Origin: JBLMYQ01 sp050258375
Lineage (GTDB): Bacteria > Bacillota > Clostridia > Acetivibrionales > UBA4821
Direction of reading: 5' to 3'
Assembly: GCA_050258375.1 (NCBI GenBank)
Contig: JBLMYQ010000038.1
Location: 1 to 42,543, forward strand
DNA: 42,543 nucleotides
Of the stretch, positions 14,861-23,773 are shown piece by piece. A model generated the notes under the pieces. The model saw only the letters and a list, made by a program, of their open reading frames with translations, searched no databases and was not told the DNA's origin. The position numbers and the translations under genes were made by a program. Positions within the stretch are counted from its first letter, which is position 1. The number at the start of each line of letters is the position of its first letter.

Positions 14861-16951
14861 TTAATCTTCTTCTTCTTCTTCCTTCATATGTTTCTTTGCT
14901 TCTTCGATTACTTTTGATGCTATGTTAGAAGGAGCTTCCTCATATCGCTCAAACTTCATTGAAAAGCTTCCTCTGCCTTGTGTGAGCGAACGTAAATCGG
15001 TTGCATATTTAAATATTTCAGCCATAGGAACTTCAGCAACAACCTGCTGGATTCCTTTTTCCTGAGGATTCATACCCATAATCCTTCCACGTCTCTTATT
15101 CAAATCACCAACTATATCGCCCATATATGAATCAGGTATATAAACTTCAACAGTTGCAATAGGTTCTAGTAAAGTCGGTGAAGCTTCAACCATTCCTTTT
15201 TTATATGCAAGAGATGCAGCAACCTTGAACGCCATTTCAGAAGAATCAACCGGATGGAAAGAACCGTCAACGAGGGTAGCCTTAAGGTTTACAACCGGAT
15301 AGGCGGCAAGAACGCCTTTGGTTATTGCTTCTCTTAAGCCTTTTTCAACAGCAGGGAAATATTGTCTTGGAACAGCTCCTCCGAAGATTTTTTCTTCAAA
15401 GGTTAAATCCTCAGTTGGTCCTGGTTCAAATTCAATCCAGACGTGACCAAACTGACCGTGGCCACCGCTTTGTTTTTTGTGCTTGCCTTCGATTTTAACC
15501 TTTTTGCGAATGGTTTCTCTATACGGAACCCTAGGATCTGTAAGGTTGACAGATACACCGAATTTGGTCTTCAGCTTACTTACTATAACATCAAGATGCT
15601 GCTCGCCTATTCCGGAGATTAACAGCTGCTTCATTTCTGCATTGTTCTCAATTTTAAAGGTGGGGTCTTCTTCAAGAAGCTTTTGAAGACCTGAACCGAT
15701 TTTTTCTTCATCTCCTTTGGCTTTTGGCTCAATTCCCATAGAAATAGAAGGAGCAGGAAATGAAATTCCTTCAATTTCAATTTGTTTAGTCTGATCGCAA
15801 AGAGTATCTCCTGTATTTGAAAACTGAAGTTTAGCAACAGCAACAATATCTCCGGCAACAGCTTTATCGACAGGAACCTGTTTCTTTCCTCTCAAAGTAA
15901 ATATCTGAGCTAATTTTTCAGATTTCCCGGTTCTGATATTCAGAACAGTCGAATCTGGCTTAAGTATACCGGAATATACCTTGAAAAGACTTATCTTTCC
16001 TACGTAGGGGTCTGCAATTGTTTTAAATATTAAAGCTGATACAGGTTCTTCAGCACTGATTTTTCTTGTTATTTCTTCTTCTGAACCCGGTTTCTTTCCT
16101 TTAAATTGACCTTTGTAATCCGGAGCAGGAAGAAGATCAGCAATTGCGTCCATTAAAGGCTGAACGCCCATATTTTGTAATGCTGAACCGCATAATACCG
16201 GAACAGTTCCAACCTCGGCAATACCTTTGCGTAAGCCACGATGAAGCTCTTCTTTAGTAAACTCTTCACCATTGAAAAATTTATCCATTAGTTCTTCTTC
16301 TGCTTCTGCAACAGCTTCAATCAGCATATCACGGTATGCTGAAACTGAACTTTTCATTGCATCGGTAAGTGCAGTTTCAACCGATTTTCCACCTTCATAC
16401 TTGTAGGCTTTCATTTCAACAAGATCAACATAGCCTTTTACAACATTTCCCTCAGAATAAGGTGCTTGTATAGGAACGACGCTGGTTCCAAAAGTGGTTC
16501 TGATTTTTTCTACTGCAGCAGTAAAGTTTGCATTTTCATCATCTATTTTATTAATAAATATCATCTTTGGTATTTTAAGTTCATCTGCATAATCCCAAGC
16601 TTTTTCAGTACCAACAGAAACTCCGCTTTTTGCTGAAACCAAAATAAGTGCTGCATCAGCAACCCTGATTCCTTGCTTTAATTCGCCGACGAAATCAAAG
16701 TATCCGGGAGTGTCAATTAAATTAATTTTGTGATTCTTCCATTCACAGGGTGCAAGAGTTGTTGAAACTGATATTTGCCTTTTAATTTCTTCCGGGTCGA
16801 AGTCGCTTGTAGTGTTTCCATCCATGACCTTTCCCATCCTGTCGATTGCCCCTGCGTTGAAAAGTATTGCTTCGGTCAGGGTAGTTTTACCTGCGCCACC
16901 ATGAGATGTAAGGCAGACGTTTCTGATATCGCTGGTTGAGTAGTCTTTCAT
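14861..16951 (-). CDS. elongation factor G-like GTPase (EF-G2 type)
   Basis: The 696-residue protein has all EF-G domains at normal length. G1 is HGGAGKTT (17-24) in place of HIDAGKTT, G3 is D80-T-P-G-Y84 in place of DTPGH, and G4 is NKID (134-137). Domain IV and V sequences such as GGHGQFGHVWIEF and RGRIMGMNP are present, and the tail is an acidic run. The histidine after DTPG positions the attacking water in translational GTPases; its change to tyrosine and the divergent switch I (RQISVS) mark the EF-G-like paralogue group rather than the main translocase. The precise role in the cell is not known to me. AAAGGAGG precedes the ATG. Confidence 0.93.
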   Translation of the reverse strand: MKDYSTSDIRNVCLTSHGGAGKTTLTEAILFNAGAIDRMGKVMDGNTTSDFDPEEIKRQISVSTTLAPCEWKNHKINLIDTPGYFDFVGELKQGIRVADAALILVSAKSGVSVGTEKAWDYADELKIPKMIFINKIDDENANFTAAVEKIRTTFGTSVVPIQAPYSEGNVVKGYVDLVEMKAYKYEGGKSVETALTDAMKSSVSAYRDMLIEAVAEAEEELMDKFFNGEEFTKEELHRGLRKGIAEVGTVPVLCGSALQNMGVQPLMDAIADLLPAPDYKGQFKGKKPGSEEEITRKISAEEPVSALIFKTIADPYVGKISLFKVYSGILKPDSTVLNIRTGKSEKLAQIFTLRGKKQVPVDKAVAGDIVAVAKLQFSNTGDTLCDQTKQIEIEGISFPAPSISMGIEPKAKGDEEKIGSGLQKLLEEDPTFKIENNAEMKQLLISGIGEQHLDVIVSKLKTKFGVSVNLTDPRVPYRETIRKKVKIEGKHKKQSGGHGQFGHVWIEFEPGPTEDLTFEEKIFGGAVPRQYFPAVEKGLREAITKGVLAAYPVVNLKATLVDGSFHPVDSSEMAFKVAASLAYKKGMVEASPTLLEPIATVEVYIPDSYMGDIVGDLNKRRGRIMGMNPQEKGIQQVVAEVPMAEIFKYATDLRSLTQGRGSFSMKFERYEEAPSNIASKVIEEAKKHMKEEEEED

Positions 16952-17218
16952 TATGAAACCTCCTTTTGATTTTTAGCCGGAATCGTAAAGTGCACAATAA
17001 GAAGCTGTATTCAAGGTGTTAATTTTTGTTCTTAACACTAGCTTCGAAAAATTAATAAGTGCAAATTTTCCCTAGTTAATATTCTCTATTGTTTCCAAAT
17101 TTCCTTTTTTAAATTTAATATATAGATAAAAATATCTTTATTTATACAGATTGTATGGATAAAAGACGGGAGCTAAAGAAGAGCTCTGGTGAATAAGACG
17201 GTTTTAGTACATATGAAA
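16952..17218. other. leader of the EF-G-like gene
   Basis: There is no gene in this AT-rich stretch. It holds the leftward leader, including a small hairpin GTGTTAA/TTAACAC (17016-17038). No confident promoter is seen. Confidence 0.5.
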
Positions 17219-17254
17219 AAAGATTAAGCAGTCCATATGGACTGCTTAATCTTT
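17219..17254 (-). terminator. terminator of tRNA-Gly
   Basis: A perfect 36-base palindrome (arms 17219-17236 and 17237-17254) begins right at the CCA end. On the minus strand it is followed by TTTTTT overlapping the stem end. Its position and form parallel the split terminator of tRNA-Val. Confidence 0.9.
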
Positions 17255-17327
17255 GGAGCGGGTGATGGGAATCGAACCCACGCAATTAGCTTGGAAGGCT
17301 AATGTTCTACCATTGAACTACACCCGC
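17254..17327 (-). tRNA. tRNA-Gly (anticodon TCC)
   Basis: The minus strand folds as a cloverleaf. The acceptor stem GCGGGTG pairs with CACCCGC, the anticodon stem TTAGC/GCTAA encloses CTTCCAA, and the T-arm contains GTTCGATTC. The discriminator is T and CCA is encoded at 17254-17256. The body is 71 nt. Confidence 0.97.
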
Positions 17328-17346
17328 ACTTCTGCTGACTTTTACT

Positions 17347-17375
17347 ATTATAGATTTGAAGGATGAGTTTGTCAA
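17347..17375 (-). promoter_or_regulatory. consensus promoter of tRNA-Gly
   Basis: TTGACA (17370-17375) and TATAAT (17347-17352) on the minus strand, both perfect, are 17 bp apart and end about 20 bp before the tRNA. Confidence 0.88.
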
Positions 17376-17625
17376 GTCTTAAAGTTATAAGAATTATAGA
17401 AATTATTTAAGTGATTGATACCATGATTTTTAGGAATAAAAAAGCATAAATGCCTATTTTTAAACGTTTTATATGTATGAAGACAGTGGTAAAATGATTA
17501 TATAGACGCAAAAGATTCTTTCTATTCTAGGATTTGGTCCCTGCTTTTCTGATAGTCTGTTTTTCCCGTAGGTAGTACATTTTTATGCAAAAACAAGATT
17601 GGTTCTTACGCGCTCAAGCCTTACA
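17376..17625. other. intergenic stretch between tRNA-Gly promoter and LysM gene
   Basis: No gene is supported. An open frame runs into the LysM gene from 17599 but lacks a ribosome site. No convincing promoter pair is seen. Confidence 0.5.
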
Positions 17626-17680
17626 AAACAGGTCTTAAGTAGACATAATAACTTAACTATAATTAAATTAAGACCTGTTT
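17626..17680 (+). promoter_or_regulatory. inverted repeat in the leader of the LysM gene
   Basis: AAACAGGTCTTAA (17626-17638) and TTAAGACCTGTTT (17668-17680) are perfect 13-base arms around a 29-base loop, followed by CAGATTTTTT. It ends 45 bp before the start codon, so it could be a terminator or attenuator in the leader. Confidence 0.6.
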
Positions 17681-17724
17681 CAGATTTTTTATCATACTCA
17701 CAAACCATATTAGGAGGAATACAA

Positions 17725-19230
17725 ATGAATCGAAAATTAAAATACTGTGGTTTTCTCATTGTACTTCTATTCTTATTTATACTTCCTTATCAAGGTTTAG
17801 CTTCTACATATCCTACAGTTGATGTAACGCTTAATAATTGCCCGATTAGCTGGGATACCAAGCCGGTTAATGCAGATGGCAATATATATGTACCTATAGC
17901 TGAAATGAGTCAGGCGGTTGGGCTGCAAGGGAGCTTTGATATTAAAAGCCTGGCATACTCTCTTAGTTTTTCTCAGAATGAGATTGAACTAAAGCTTGAT
18001 AACGATATTGCCGGTATTAATGGAAAGCTTGTGAAAATGGCTGGAGCCATGAGGGTAATTGATAATAGGCTGATGATGCCGGTGAAATTCCTTGAACAGC
18101 TTGGATTGATGGTTATTGATAAAAATGGCAGGGTTCTTGTGTTTAAGGCTGAAAATGGTCAGATAATCTATAAGGTTTCAAGCGGCGATTTCCTATGGAA
18201 GATATCCCAAATGTTTGGTACTCCTATTTTAGAAATCAAAGCACTAAACAAATTAAAATCTGATTCGATTTACGTTGGACAAATGTTGATAGTAAAGACG
18301 GCAGTGCCATTTTCTACAAATTATGATGCAGTTACGGGAAATGCGACCATAAAAAGCGGACCTGGATTTGGCTTTAGTGATGTAGGTTATTTAGCTTCCG
18401 GCTCAAAAGTATATGTTGTCGGGAAGCAAGGGCTGTGGTATAAAGTTATTTCGCCAAAGGGCAATGGGTATATATATTATACTGTAGTAAAGGTTACTCA
18501 GGATATATTGGATACAACTTCTCAAAGTACATTCTTTCAGAATAAAATTTCAGTTGATACATCAAATGATACTGTAAGCTACTCTGTCTATAATGTATCT
18601 GCCGGAGATACATTATGGAGCATATCAGAGAAAGTAGGCGTACCTGTGCAGGAGCTTGCATCGGCTAATGGGCTGACTACCAGTTCTTATCTTAGGATAA
18701 ATCAGGTGTTAAAAGTTCCCGTTCATACAATTGGGCTTAAAGCTGTTGTTGATGGTAACTCCGGAGAAATGCTTGACTGGTTTTCAGAGGCACAGTACAT
18801 ATTTCCAATAACTAAAAAGGCGAAAGTAACCGATGTTCAAACCGGGCTTAGCTTTAATATCCAAAGAACAATGGGAAGCAGTCACTCGGATACTGAAACG
18901 CTTACAACTGCAGATACGCAGACTATGAAACAGGTGTTTGGCGGGGTATGGAGTTGGACAAGAAGGTCATTCATACTTGAGGTGGAAGGTAGAAGATTTG
19001 CGGTATCAATTGCTGGAATGCCACATTCTGGGGTTGACGGTCAGCCATTCTTACAAAATGTATATAATAGAAGCGATGGCTACGGATATGGTCCTAATTA
19101 TGACAGGATATCAGGAAACAAGATGGATGGACATTTTGACTTGTATTTCCTTAACGGGCTCAGGCACAAAGATAATCAAATAGACCCAGACCATCAAAAA
19201 ATGGTAATGCTTGCAGGAGGTTTGAGATAG
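17725..19230 (+). CDS. secreted cell-wall protein with stalk, LysM, SH3 and LysM domains
   Basis: The protein has 501 residues from ATG 17725 (GGAGG 9 bases upstream). It opens with a signal peptide (MNRKLK, then a hydrophobic stretch ending near LAST at 28-31). A copper-amine-oxidase-N/stalk domain follows (about 32-145), then LysM (YKVSSGDFLWKIS, about 151-195), a bacterial SH3 domain (about 200-255) and a second LysM (YNVSAGDTLWSIS, about 284-330). The C-terminal 165 residues form a conserved-looking domain with MPHSG, MDGHFDLYF and DPDHQ. Its spaced histidines and aspartates could bind metal, but I cannot name the enzyme. Likely function is peptidoglycan binding with possible wall processing outside the cell. 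Confidence 0.9.
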   Translation: MNRKLKYCGFLIVLLFLFILPYQGLASTYPTVDVTLNNCPISWDTKPVNADGNIYVPIAEMSQAVGLQGSFDIKSLAYSLSFSQNEIELKLDNDIAGINGKLVKMAGAMRVIDNRLMMPVKFLEQLGLMVIDKNGRVLVFKAENGQIIYKVSSGDFLWKISQMFGTPILEIKALNKLKSDSIYVGQMLIVKTAVPFSTNYDAVTGNATIKSGPGFGFSDVGYLASGSKVYVVGKQGLWYKVISPKGNGYIYYTVVKVTQDILDTTSQSTFFQNKISVDTSNDTVSYSVYNVSAGDTLWSISEKVGVPVQELASANGLTTSSYLRINQVLKVPVHTIGLKAVVDGNSGEMLDWFSEAQYIFPITKKAKVTDVQTGLSFNIQRTMGSSHSDTETLTTADTQTMKQVFGGVWSWTRRSFILEVEGRRFAVSIAGMPHSGVDGQPFLQNVYNRSDGYGYGPNYDRISGNKMDGHFDLYFLNGLRHKDNQIDPDHQKMVMLAGGLR

Positions 19231-19240
19231 TTTGAGATAG
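19221..19240 (+). repeat. 10-bp tandem duplication across the stop codon
   Basis: TTTGAGATAG occurs twice in a row; the first copy contains the TAG stop. The duplication is harmless to the protein. Confidence 0.8.
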
Positions 19241-19279
19241 AAGATAAAGCAAGAAGGATATTTAAGAGTACTTATTATT

Positions 19280-19315
19280 AAGCAGAGGGGTTTTTAGATC
19301 TCTCTGCTTTTGCTT
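19280..19315 (+). terminator. terminator of the LysM gene
   Basis: AAGCAGAG (19280-19287) pairs with CTCTGCTT (19302-19309), followed by TTGCTTT. The remaining bases up to 19542 are AT-rich leader with no clear gene. Confidence 0.65.
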
Positions 19316-19542
19316 TACATAATATTTGACGAAGTTATGTTAATTATGGTAAAATACAGGTAAAAGTTTTTAAAATGGGGTAATAGTGGATAAAATATAA
19401 ACATTAATTATAAAAAAGTAAACAAAGAATTTAAGACATATAAAATTTCAATTAAAAATCACTTCTAAATAAGATATTTTTAGAATATGAATTACAGTAG
19501 ATGAACGGTGCTGGTTATGAACTAGAGAGGAGAGTGAAGGTT

Positions 19543-20211
19543 TTGGTCGGTGGTGCAATAACTACTGAAAACAACACGGTTACGATTGTAGGAAAAGTAG
19601 TTTCAAAATTAAATTTCAGTCATGAGGTATATGGAGAAGGATTTTATAATTTCATGCTTGATGTGCCTAGATTGAGTGATGTTAACGATATTCTGCCTAT
19701 AACTATATCTGAAAGATTGATTCAGAATATTCAATTTGAAGAAGGGGCATTCTTTGAAGTTGAAGGGCAATTCAGATCTTACAATAGTTATAATAATGAA
19801 TCGAATAAGTTGATGTTGACTGTTTTTGCAAGAGATATCAAACCGGTTGAAGACATAGCCAAAATAAAAAACTCAAACCAGATTTTTCTCAATGGTTATG
19901 TATGCAAAAAACCTATTTATAGAACAACTCCTTTTGGAAGAGAAATATGTGACATTCTTCTGGCGGTAAACAGACAGTATAACAAGTCTGATTACATACC
20001 TTGTATTGCATGGGGAAGAAATGCCAAGTATTCAGAAAATATAAAAGTAGGCGAGAATATAAAGATTTGGGGAAGGGTTCAGAGTAGGAGCTATCAGAAA
20101 ACCCTGGAAGGTAATGAAACAATAATAAAGGTTGCATATGAAGTTTCTGTTATAAAGATGGAGATTGTGAGCGGAAAAAGTGAACCTATTATTGAAGAAA
20201 CAGGAGCATAA
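19543..20211 (+). CDS. single-stranded-DNA-binding-like protein with two OB folds
   Basis: The protein has 222 residues from TTG 19543, which has GAGAGGAG 9 bases upstream; GTG 19534 or ATG 19501 would be longer but have no site. Two SSB-type OB folds are visible: NTVTIVGKVVSKL through LTVFARDI, then NQIFLNGYVCKKPIYRTTPFGREICDILLAV through the C-terminus. The second has the SSB pattern FGRE...AVNR...IPCIAWGRNA. The acidic tail motif DDDIPF of true SSB is missing; it ends EPIIEETGA. This is a paralogue of the replication SSB rather than the main protein. Confidence 0.85.
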   Translation: MVGGAITTENNTVTIVGKVVSKLNFSHEVYGEGFYNFMLDVPRLSDVNDILPITISERLIQNIQFEEGAFFEVEGQFRSYNSYNNESNKLMLTVFARDIKPVEDIAKIKNSNQIFLNGYVCKKPIYRTTPFGREICDILLAVNRQYNKSDYIPCIAWGRNAKYSENIKVGENIKIWGRVQSRSYQKTLEGNETIIKVAYEVSVIKMEIVSGKSEPIIEETGA

Positions 20212-20241
20212 AAATGATTTACTGTTAAAACCAGATAGAAG

Positions 20242-20275
20242 TAGGACTGACTTTGAGCAGTTCTATTTTTTTCTT
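20242..20275 (+). terminator. terminator of the SSB-like gene
   Basis: TAGGACTG (20242-20249) pairs with CAGTTCTA (20258-20265), one G-T pair, then a T-run. Confidence 0.7.
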
Positions 20276-20423
20276 TGTATTTTTAATCATCTTGTTGTAT
20301 ATTTAAAGCATATATATTTTTTGTGTCTATCCCTTGGGGAGGTCGTACCATACAAAAAAATTTTGTGGGAGGGGAGCTTATAGAAGCTGGTCGAGAGTAA
20401 AAAGAAGGAGAGGAGAATGAGAA

Positions 20424-20792
20424 ATGAGTATAAGAGTACTTATCGTTGATGCTGATGAAGGGAGTATATCAGGTATAATTACGTCTGTTATCGAGGTTTT
20501 GGAAAACAAAAAGGTTGAGTTTGATATTGCCGAGAATGGTTCGGTGGCTTTGATGAAAATCCAGGAGAACGGCTACTACAATCTAATCATTCTGGATATT
20601 ACTATTCCATACATGGATGGAATAGAGCTGGTGAAACTTCTGAAAGACACAGCATATGCTGATCCGATTGTGGGCTTTTCTTTCAAAGACCTTGCAGATT
20701 ATAAGGAACGAGGGTTTACAGGATACGTAAGAAAATCGAATTATGCCGCGCTGGAAAATGTAATTAAAGAATTGAATATCGGTAATTGGTAA
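20424..20792 (+). CDS. receiver-only response regulator (first of two)
   Basis: The 122-residue protein is a CheY-like receiver with no output domain. It has the acidic pair D9/D11 in IVDADE, the phospho-acceptor aspartate in LIILDITIPYMDG (D56), serine in GFS and lysine in VRKSNY. GGAG lies 8 bases before the ATG. A terminator follows, and a second receiver gene stands 200 bp downstream. No histidine kinase is nearby. It probably acts by protein contact, as CheY or Spo0F do. Confidence 0.9.
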   Translation: MSIRVLIVDADEGSISGIITSVIEVLENKKVEFDIAENGSVALMKIQENGYYNLIILDITIPYMDGIELVKLLKDTAYADPIVGFSFKDLADYKERGFTGYVRKSNYAALENVIKELNIGNW

Positions 20793-20803
20793 TCAAGGTT
20801 TTG

Positions 20804-20830
20804 GTCTCCGGAGAAATCTGGAGACTTTTT
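20804..20830 (+). terminator. terminator of the first receiver gene
   Basis: GTCTCCGGA (20804-20812) pairs with TCTGGAGAC (20817-20825), one mismatch, then TTTTT. Confidence 0.85.
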
Positions 20831-20993
20831 CTTGAATTTTTTACCATAAATAGTATAAAATATAAAAAACAAGATATATGTTCTATTTTTATGCTAAATT
20901 TAGTATAAGGTTGTTTCACATGAAAAGGTGAAGATGGAAAAAGCCCTATTTTTATTTGGGTGCGAGAAGGTTATAAAAAAAGGAGGTTTAAAG

Positions 20994-21374
20994 ATGGAAA
21001 GGAAAAGATTGCTTATAGTAGATGACAGTGAAAGGATTAGAGATGCACTTACAGACATATTAAGAAAGGTATTTAATGAATATCAGATTGATAATGCCAA
21101 AAATGGCAAAGAAGCAATTGAAATTGTTGAAGTGGCGGAAAACCCCTATGACCTTATTATTACAGACCTCAATATGCCCTTTATGAATGGATATGAATTG
21201 GTTCAAAAGCTTAGGGCTATTGATCGGTACCGGGAAGTATATATCATAGGGTATTCTTCCAAGATGGTTATCAACTATAGGGAAAAAGGATTCAATTCTC
21301 ATGTTAATAAGCTTGAAGGAAATATCAGGCAACTTATAACTATAATAGAAAATGCTTTTGATGTTAATGAATAG
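20994..21374 (+). CDS. receiver-only response regulator (second of two)
   Basis: The protein has 126 residues from ATG 20994, chosen for the strong AAAGGAGG 7 bases upstream; the frame from 20928 lacks a site. The receiver landmarks are the DD pair in LLIVDDSERIRD, phospho-acceptor aspartate in LIITDLNMPFMNG, serine in GYSSK and lysine in VNKLEG. No output domain. It resembles its neighbour in length and layout, in particular the GF(T/N)..V(R/N)K segment near the end, so an old duplication is likely. It has its own terminator. Confidence 0.9.
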   Translation: MERKRLLIVDDSERIRDALTDILRKVFNEYQIDNAKNGKEAIEIVEVAENPYDLIITDLNMPFMNGYELVQKLRAIDRYREVYIIGYSSKMVINYREKGFNSHVNKLEGNIRQLITIIENAFDVNE

Positions 21375-21379
21375 ACTAT

Positions 21380-21415
21380 AAATCTCCGAATTTTTCGGAG
21401 ATTTATTCTTGTTTT
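21380..21415 (+). terminator. terminator of the second receiver gene
   Basis: AAATCTCCGAA (21380-21390) pairs perfectly with TTCGGAGATTT (21394-21404), followed by a T-rich run. Confidence 0.88.
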
Positions 21416-21433
21416 GCATCATTTCAAGTTATA

Positions 21434-21462
21434 TTGACAATTAATAATATAAATTGTAAAAT
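21434..21462 (+). promoter_or_regulatory. promoter of the aroF-tyrA-aroA operon
   Basis: TTGACA (21434-21439) and TAAAAT (21457-21462) are 17 bp apart. Transcription would start near 21469, giving a leader of about 115 nt. Confidence 0.75.
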
Positions 21463-21483
21463 TAAGCGAAACATTGTACGGGG

Positions 21484-21506
21484 CTTGGAATACATGTATT
21501 TCTAAG
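21484..21506 (+). promoter_or_regulatory. hairpin in the aro operon leader
   Basis: CTTGG and TCTAAG flank the palindrome AATACATGTATT (21489-21500), making a bulged stem near the 5' end of the predicted leader. It may be an operator or RNA element. I do not recognise a T-box or other known riboswitch. Confidence 0.4.
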
Positions 21507-21585
21507 CGGCTTAAATATAAACGAATAATAATTATACCGATATTATTAAAATATAAAGGATTTTAATTTTTAGGAGAAGAATGAA

Positions 21586-22611
21586 ATGATTATAGTAATG
21601 AAACCAGGTTCATCAGATGAACAGGTTGATGAGATTGTAAAGGTTCTTAAAACCATAGGGCTAGGGGCACATGTATCCAAAGGTGACCTGATTACAATTA
21701 TCGGGGTAATTGGTGATAAAAAGCGATTAAATGAAATACCCTTGGATTTAATGCCGGGGGTTGATAAGCTTGTACCTATAGTCGAATCTTATAAGCTTGT
21801 TAGCAAAAGCTTTAGACCTGAACCGTCCGTTATTGATATTAAGGGTATTAAAGTAGGAGGAAAAGAGATTGTTATCATGGCTGGACCTTGTGCTGTTGAA
21901 AGTGAACAGCAAATCCATGATACAGCAAAAGCTGTCAGAAAATCTGGGGCAAAGTTTTTGCGTGGGGGTGCTTTCAAGCCAAGAACTTCTCCTTATGCTT
22001 TCCAAGGGCTGGAGGAAGATGGTCTTAAAATGATATATGATGCAGCCAAAGAAAATGATTTGCTTATTGTAAGTGAGGTTATAAGCGAAAAAACTTTGGA
22101 GGTTGCAGATAAATATGTTGATGCTTTTCAGATTGGTGCAAGAAATGTACAAAACTTTCAGCTTCTAAAAGAAGTTGGTAAATCCGGCAAGCCGGTTGTG
22201 CTTAAAAGGGGACCGGCTACAACTATAGAAGAATGGCTTAATGCAGCAGAATATATTGTTAGCGAAGGCAACAACAATGTAATTCTATGCGAAAGAGGAA
22301 TAAGAACATTTGAAACAGCTACCAGAAATACATTGGATCTAAGTGCAGTACCTGTTGTAAAAAGGCATAGTCATTTACCTATAATAGTTGACCCAAGTCA
22401 TGCAGCCGGCAAGGTTGATTACGTTTCGCCTTTAGCTAAAGCAGCAATTGCAGCAGGAGCGGATGGTCTTATTGTCGAGGTTCATCCTGACCCCAGGCAT
22501 GCACTTTCAGATGCGGCACAGCAGTTGACGCCGGAGTTGTTTGATACACTATGCAAGGATATTAGCAAAATGGCATCAATACTTGAAAGAGAATTTGAAT
22601 ATGGAAAATAA
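21586..22611 (+). CDS. aroF: 3-deoxy-7-phosphoheptulonate synthase (DAHP synthase)
   Basis: The 341-residue enzyme condenses phosphoenolpyruvate and erythrose 4-phosphate, the first step of the shikimate pathway. Residues 1-70 form the ferredoxin-like regulatory domain typical of type I-beta enzymes such as that of Thermotoga. The barrel carries GPCAVES (100-106), GGAFKPRTSPYAFQG, QIGARNVQN, LKRG and DPSHAAG. The regulatory domain is the usual place for tyrosine or phenylalanine inhibition. AGGAG precedes the ATG by 9 bases. The end overlaps tyrA by 11 bp. Confidence 0.96.
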   Translation: MIIVMKPGSSDEQVDEIVKVLKTIGLGAHVSKGDLITIIGVIGDKKRLNEIPLDLMPGVDKLVPIVESYKLVSKSFRPEPSVIDIKGIKVGGKEIVIMAGPCAVESEQQIHDTAKAVRKSGAKFLRGGAFKPRTSPYAFQGLEEDGLKMIYDAAKENDLLIVSEVISEKTLEVADKYVDAFQIGARNVQNFQLLKEVGKSGKPVVLKRGPATTIEEWLNAAEYIVSEGNNNVILCERGIRTFETATRNTLDLSAVPVVKRHSHLPIIVDPSHAAGKVDYVSPLAKAAIAAGADGLIVEVHPDPRHALSDAAQQLTPELFDTLCKDISKMASILEREFEYGK

Positions 22612-23698
22612 GGCTATTGCTATTGTTGGATTAGGTCTAATAGGGGGCTCGCTTGCAAAGGCTATCCGCAAGATTTCATCAGTAAATACAGTTATTGGAA
22701 TTGATACAGATGAAAAGGTACTTGATACTGCATTAAAACAAGGGATACTTGATACTGCTTCCCTGAAAATAAACAATAGTGTTAGCAATGCAGATATTGT
22801 CTTTATTTGTACACCGGTAAATAAAATAAAAGAATGTGTGAAAGAATTAAATAAATTCGTTAAAAATAACTGCATAATTACCGATACCGGAAGTATAAAG
22901 GGCAACATAGTTAATGAAATAGAAGCGCTTAATGGAAAGTTTGTTTTTGTTGGCGGACATCCAATGTGCGGTTCCGAAAAAGTAGGATTCGAAGCAAGCA
23001 GAAGCCATATGTTCGAAAATGCATATTATATTCTGACACCATCTGAACATTCTACAGAAACAGCAGTAAAAGTACTGGAAGAAATTATAATTGAAATTGG
23101 AGCAATTCCTGTTATTATTGATAGTAGGGAACATGATTTGATTACTGGTGCAATAAGTCATTTTCCACATGTAATTTCAGCAGCTATTGTAAATACAGTT
23201 AATAAGTTTGACGGAAAAGAGAATTATATGCGGACTCTTGCTGCTGGAGGATTTAAAGATATAACCAGAATTTCTTCTTCTAACCCTGAAATGTGGAAGA
23301 ACATTGTTGTAAATAATAAAGATAATATTATTAAAATATTAGACAGCTTTGAGGAGATTATCAATCAATTCAAAGATTGGCTTATACATGATGATATTAC
23401 TTCAATATATAAATATTTTGAGAATGCCAGAGATTACAGAGAAACCTTTTCTTCGAAGAATATTGGACTAATACAGCCATTAAATGATATAACTGTTGAT
23501 ATTAAAGATAGACCGGGAGAAATAGCAAGAATTGCAACACTTTTGAGTGAAAGAAATATTAATATAAAGAATATAAATGTTGTTAACAGCAGAGAAAACG
23601 AACAAGGATGTCTAAGAATTAGCCTGTCTGATGTTGAGAGTACAGAAGAAGCATGTAGAACATTAAAAGAAAATGGATATATATCAAATAAAGTATAA
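22601..23698 (+). CDS. tyrA: prephenate dehydrogenase with C-terminal ACT domain
   Basis: The protein has 365 residues from ATG 22601. It oxidises prephenate to 4-hydroxyphenylpyruvate for tyrosine synthesis. The NAD-binding loop is GLGLIGGS (10-17), with GGHPMCGSE and the SHFPHVISAA helix in the catalytic part. The last 75 residues are an ACT domain (VDIKDRPGEIARIATLL) that would sense tyrosine. The 11-bp overlap with aroF and 75-bp gap to aroA mark one operon. Confidence 0.95.
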   Translation: MENKAIAIVGLGLIGGSLAKAIRKISSVNTVIGIDTDEKVLDTALKQGILDTASLKINNSVSNADIVFICTPVNKIKECVKELNKFVKNNCIITDTGSIKGNIVNEIEALNGKFVFVGGHPMCGSEKVGFEASRSHMFENAYYILTPSEHSTETAVKVLEEIIIEIGAIPVIIDSREHDLITGAISHFPHVISAAIVNTVNKFDGKENYMRTLAAGGFKDITRISSSNPEMWKNIVVNNKDNIIKILDSFEEIINQFKDWLIHDDITSIYKYFENARDYRETFSSKNIGLIQPLNDITVDIKDRPGEIARIATLLSERNINIKNINVVNSRENEQGCLRISLSDVESTEEACRTLKENGYISNKV

Positions 23699-23773
23699 AA
23701 AAAGTATTTATAAAATACAAAAAATATTAATTATTTGCAGCTTATTTTCTGATAAAAAGAGGGGGAAACTTGG

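Noticed and set aside
20180..20383. 67-codon frame after the SSB-like gene
   Set aside because: It begins inside the SSB-like gene, crosses that gene's terminator and has no ribosome site.
21463..21585. T-box or other known riboswitch before aroF
   Set aside because: No T-box motif or other known riboswitch core is seen; only a bulged hairpin is supported.
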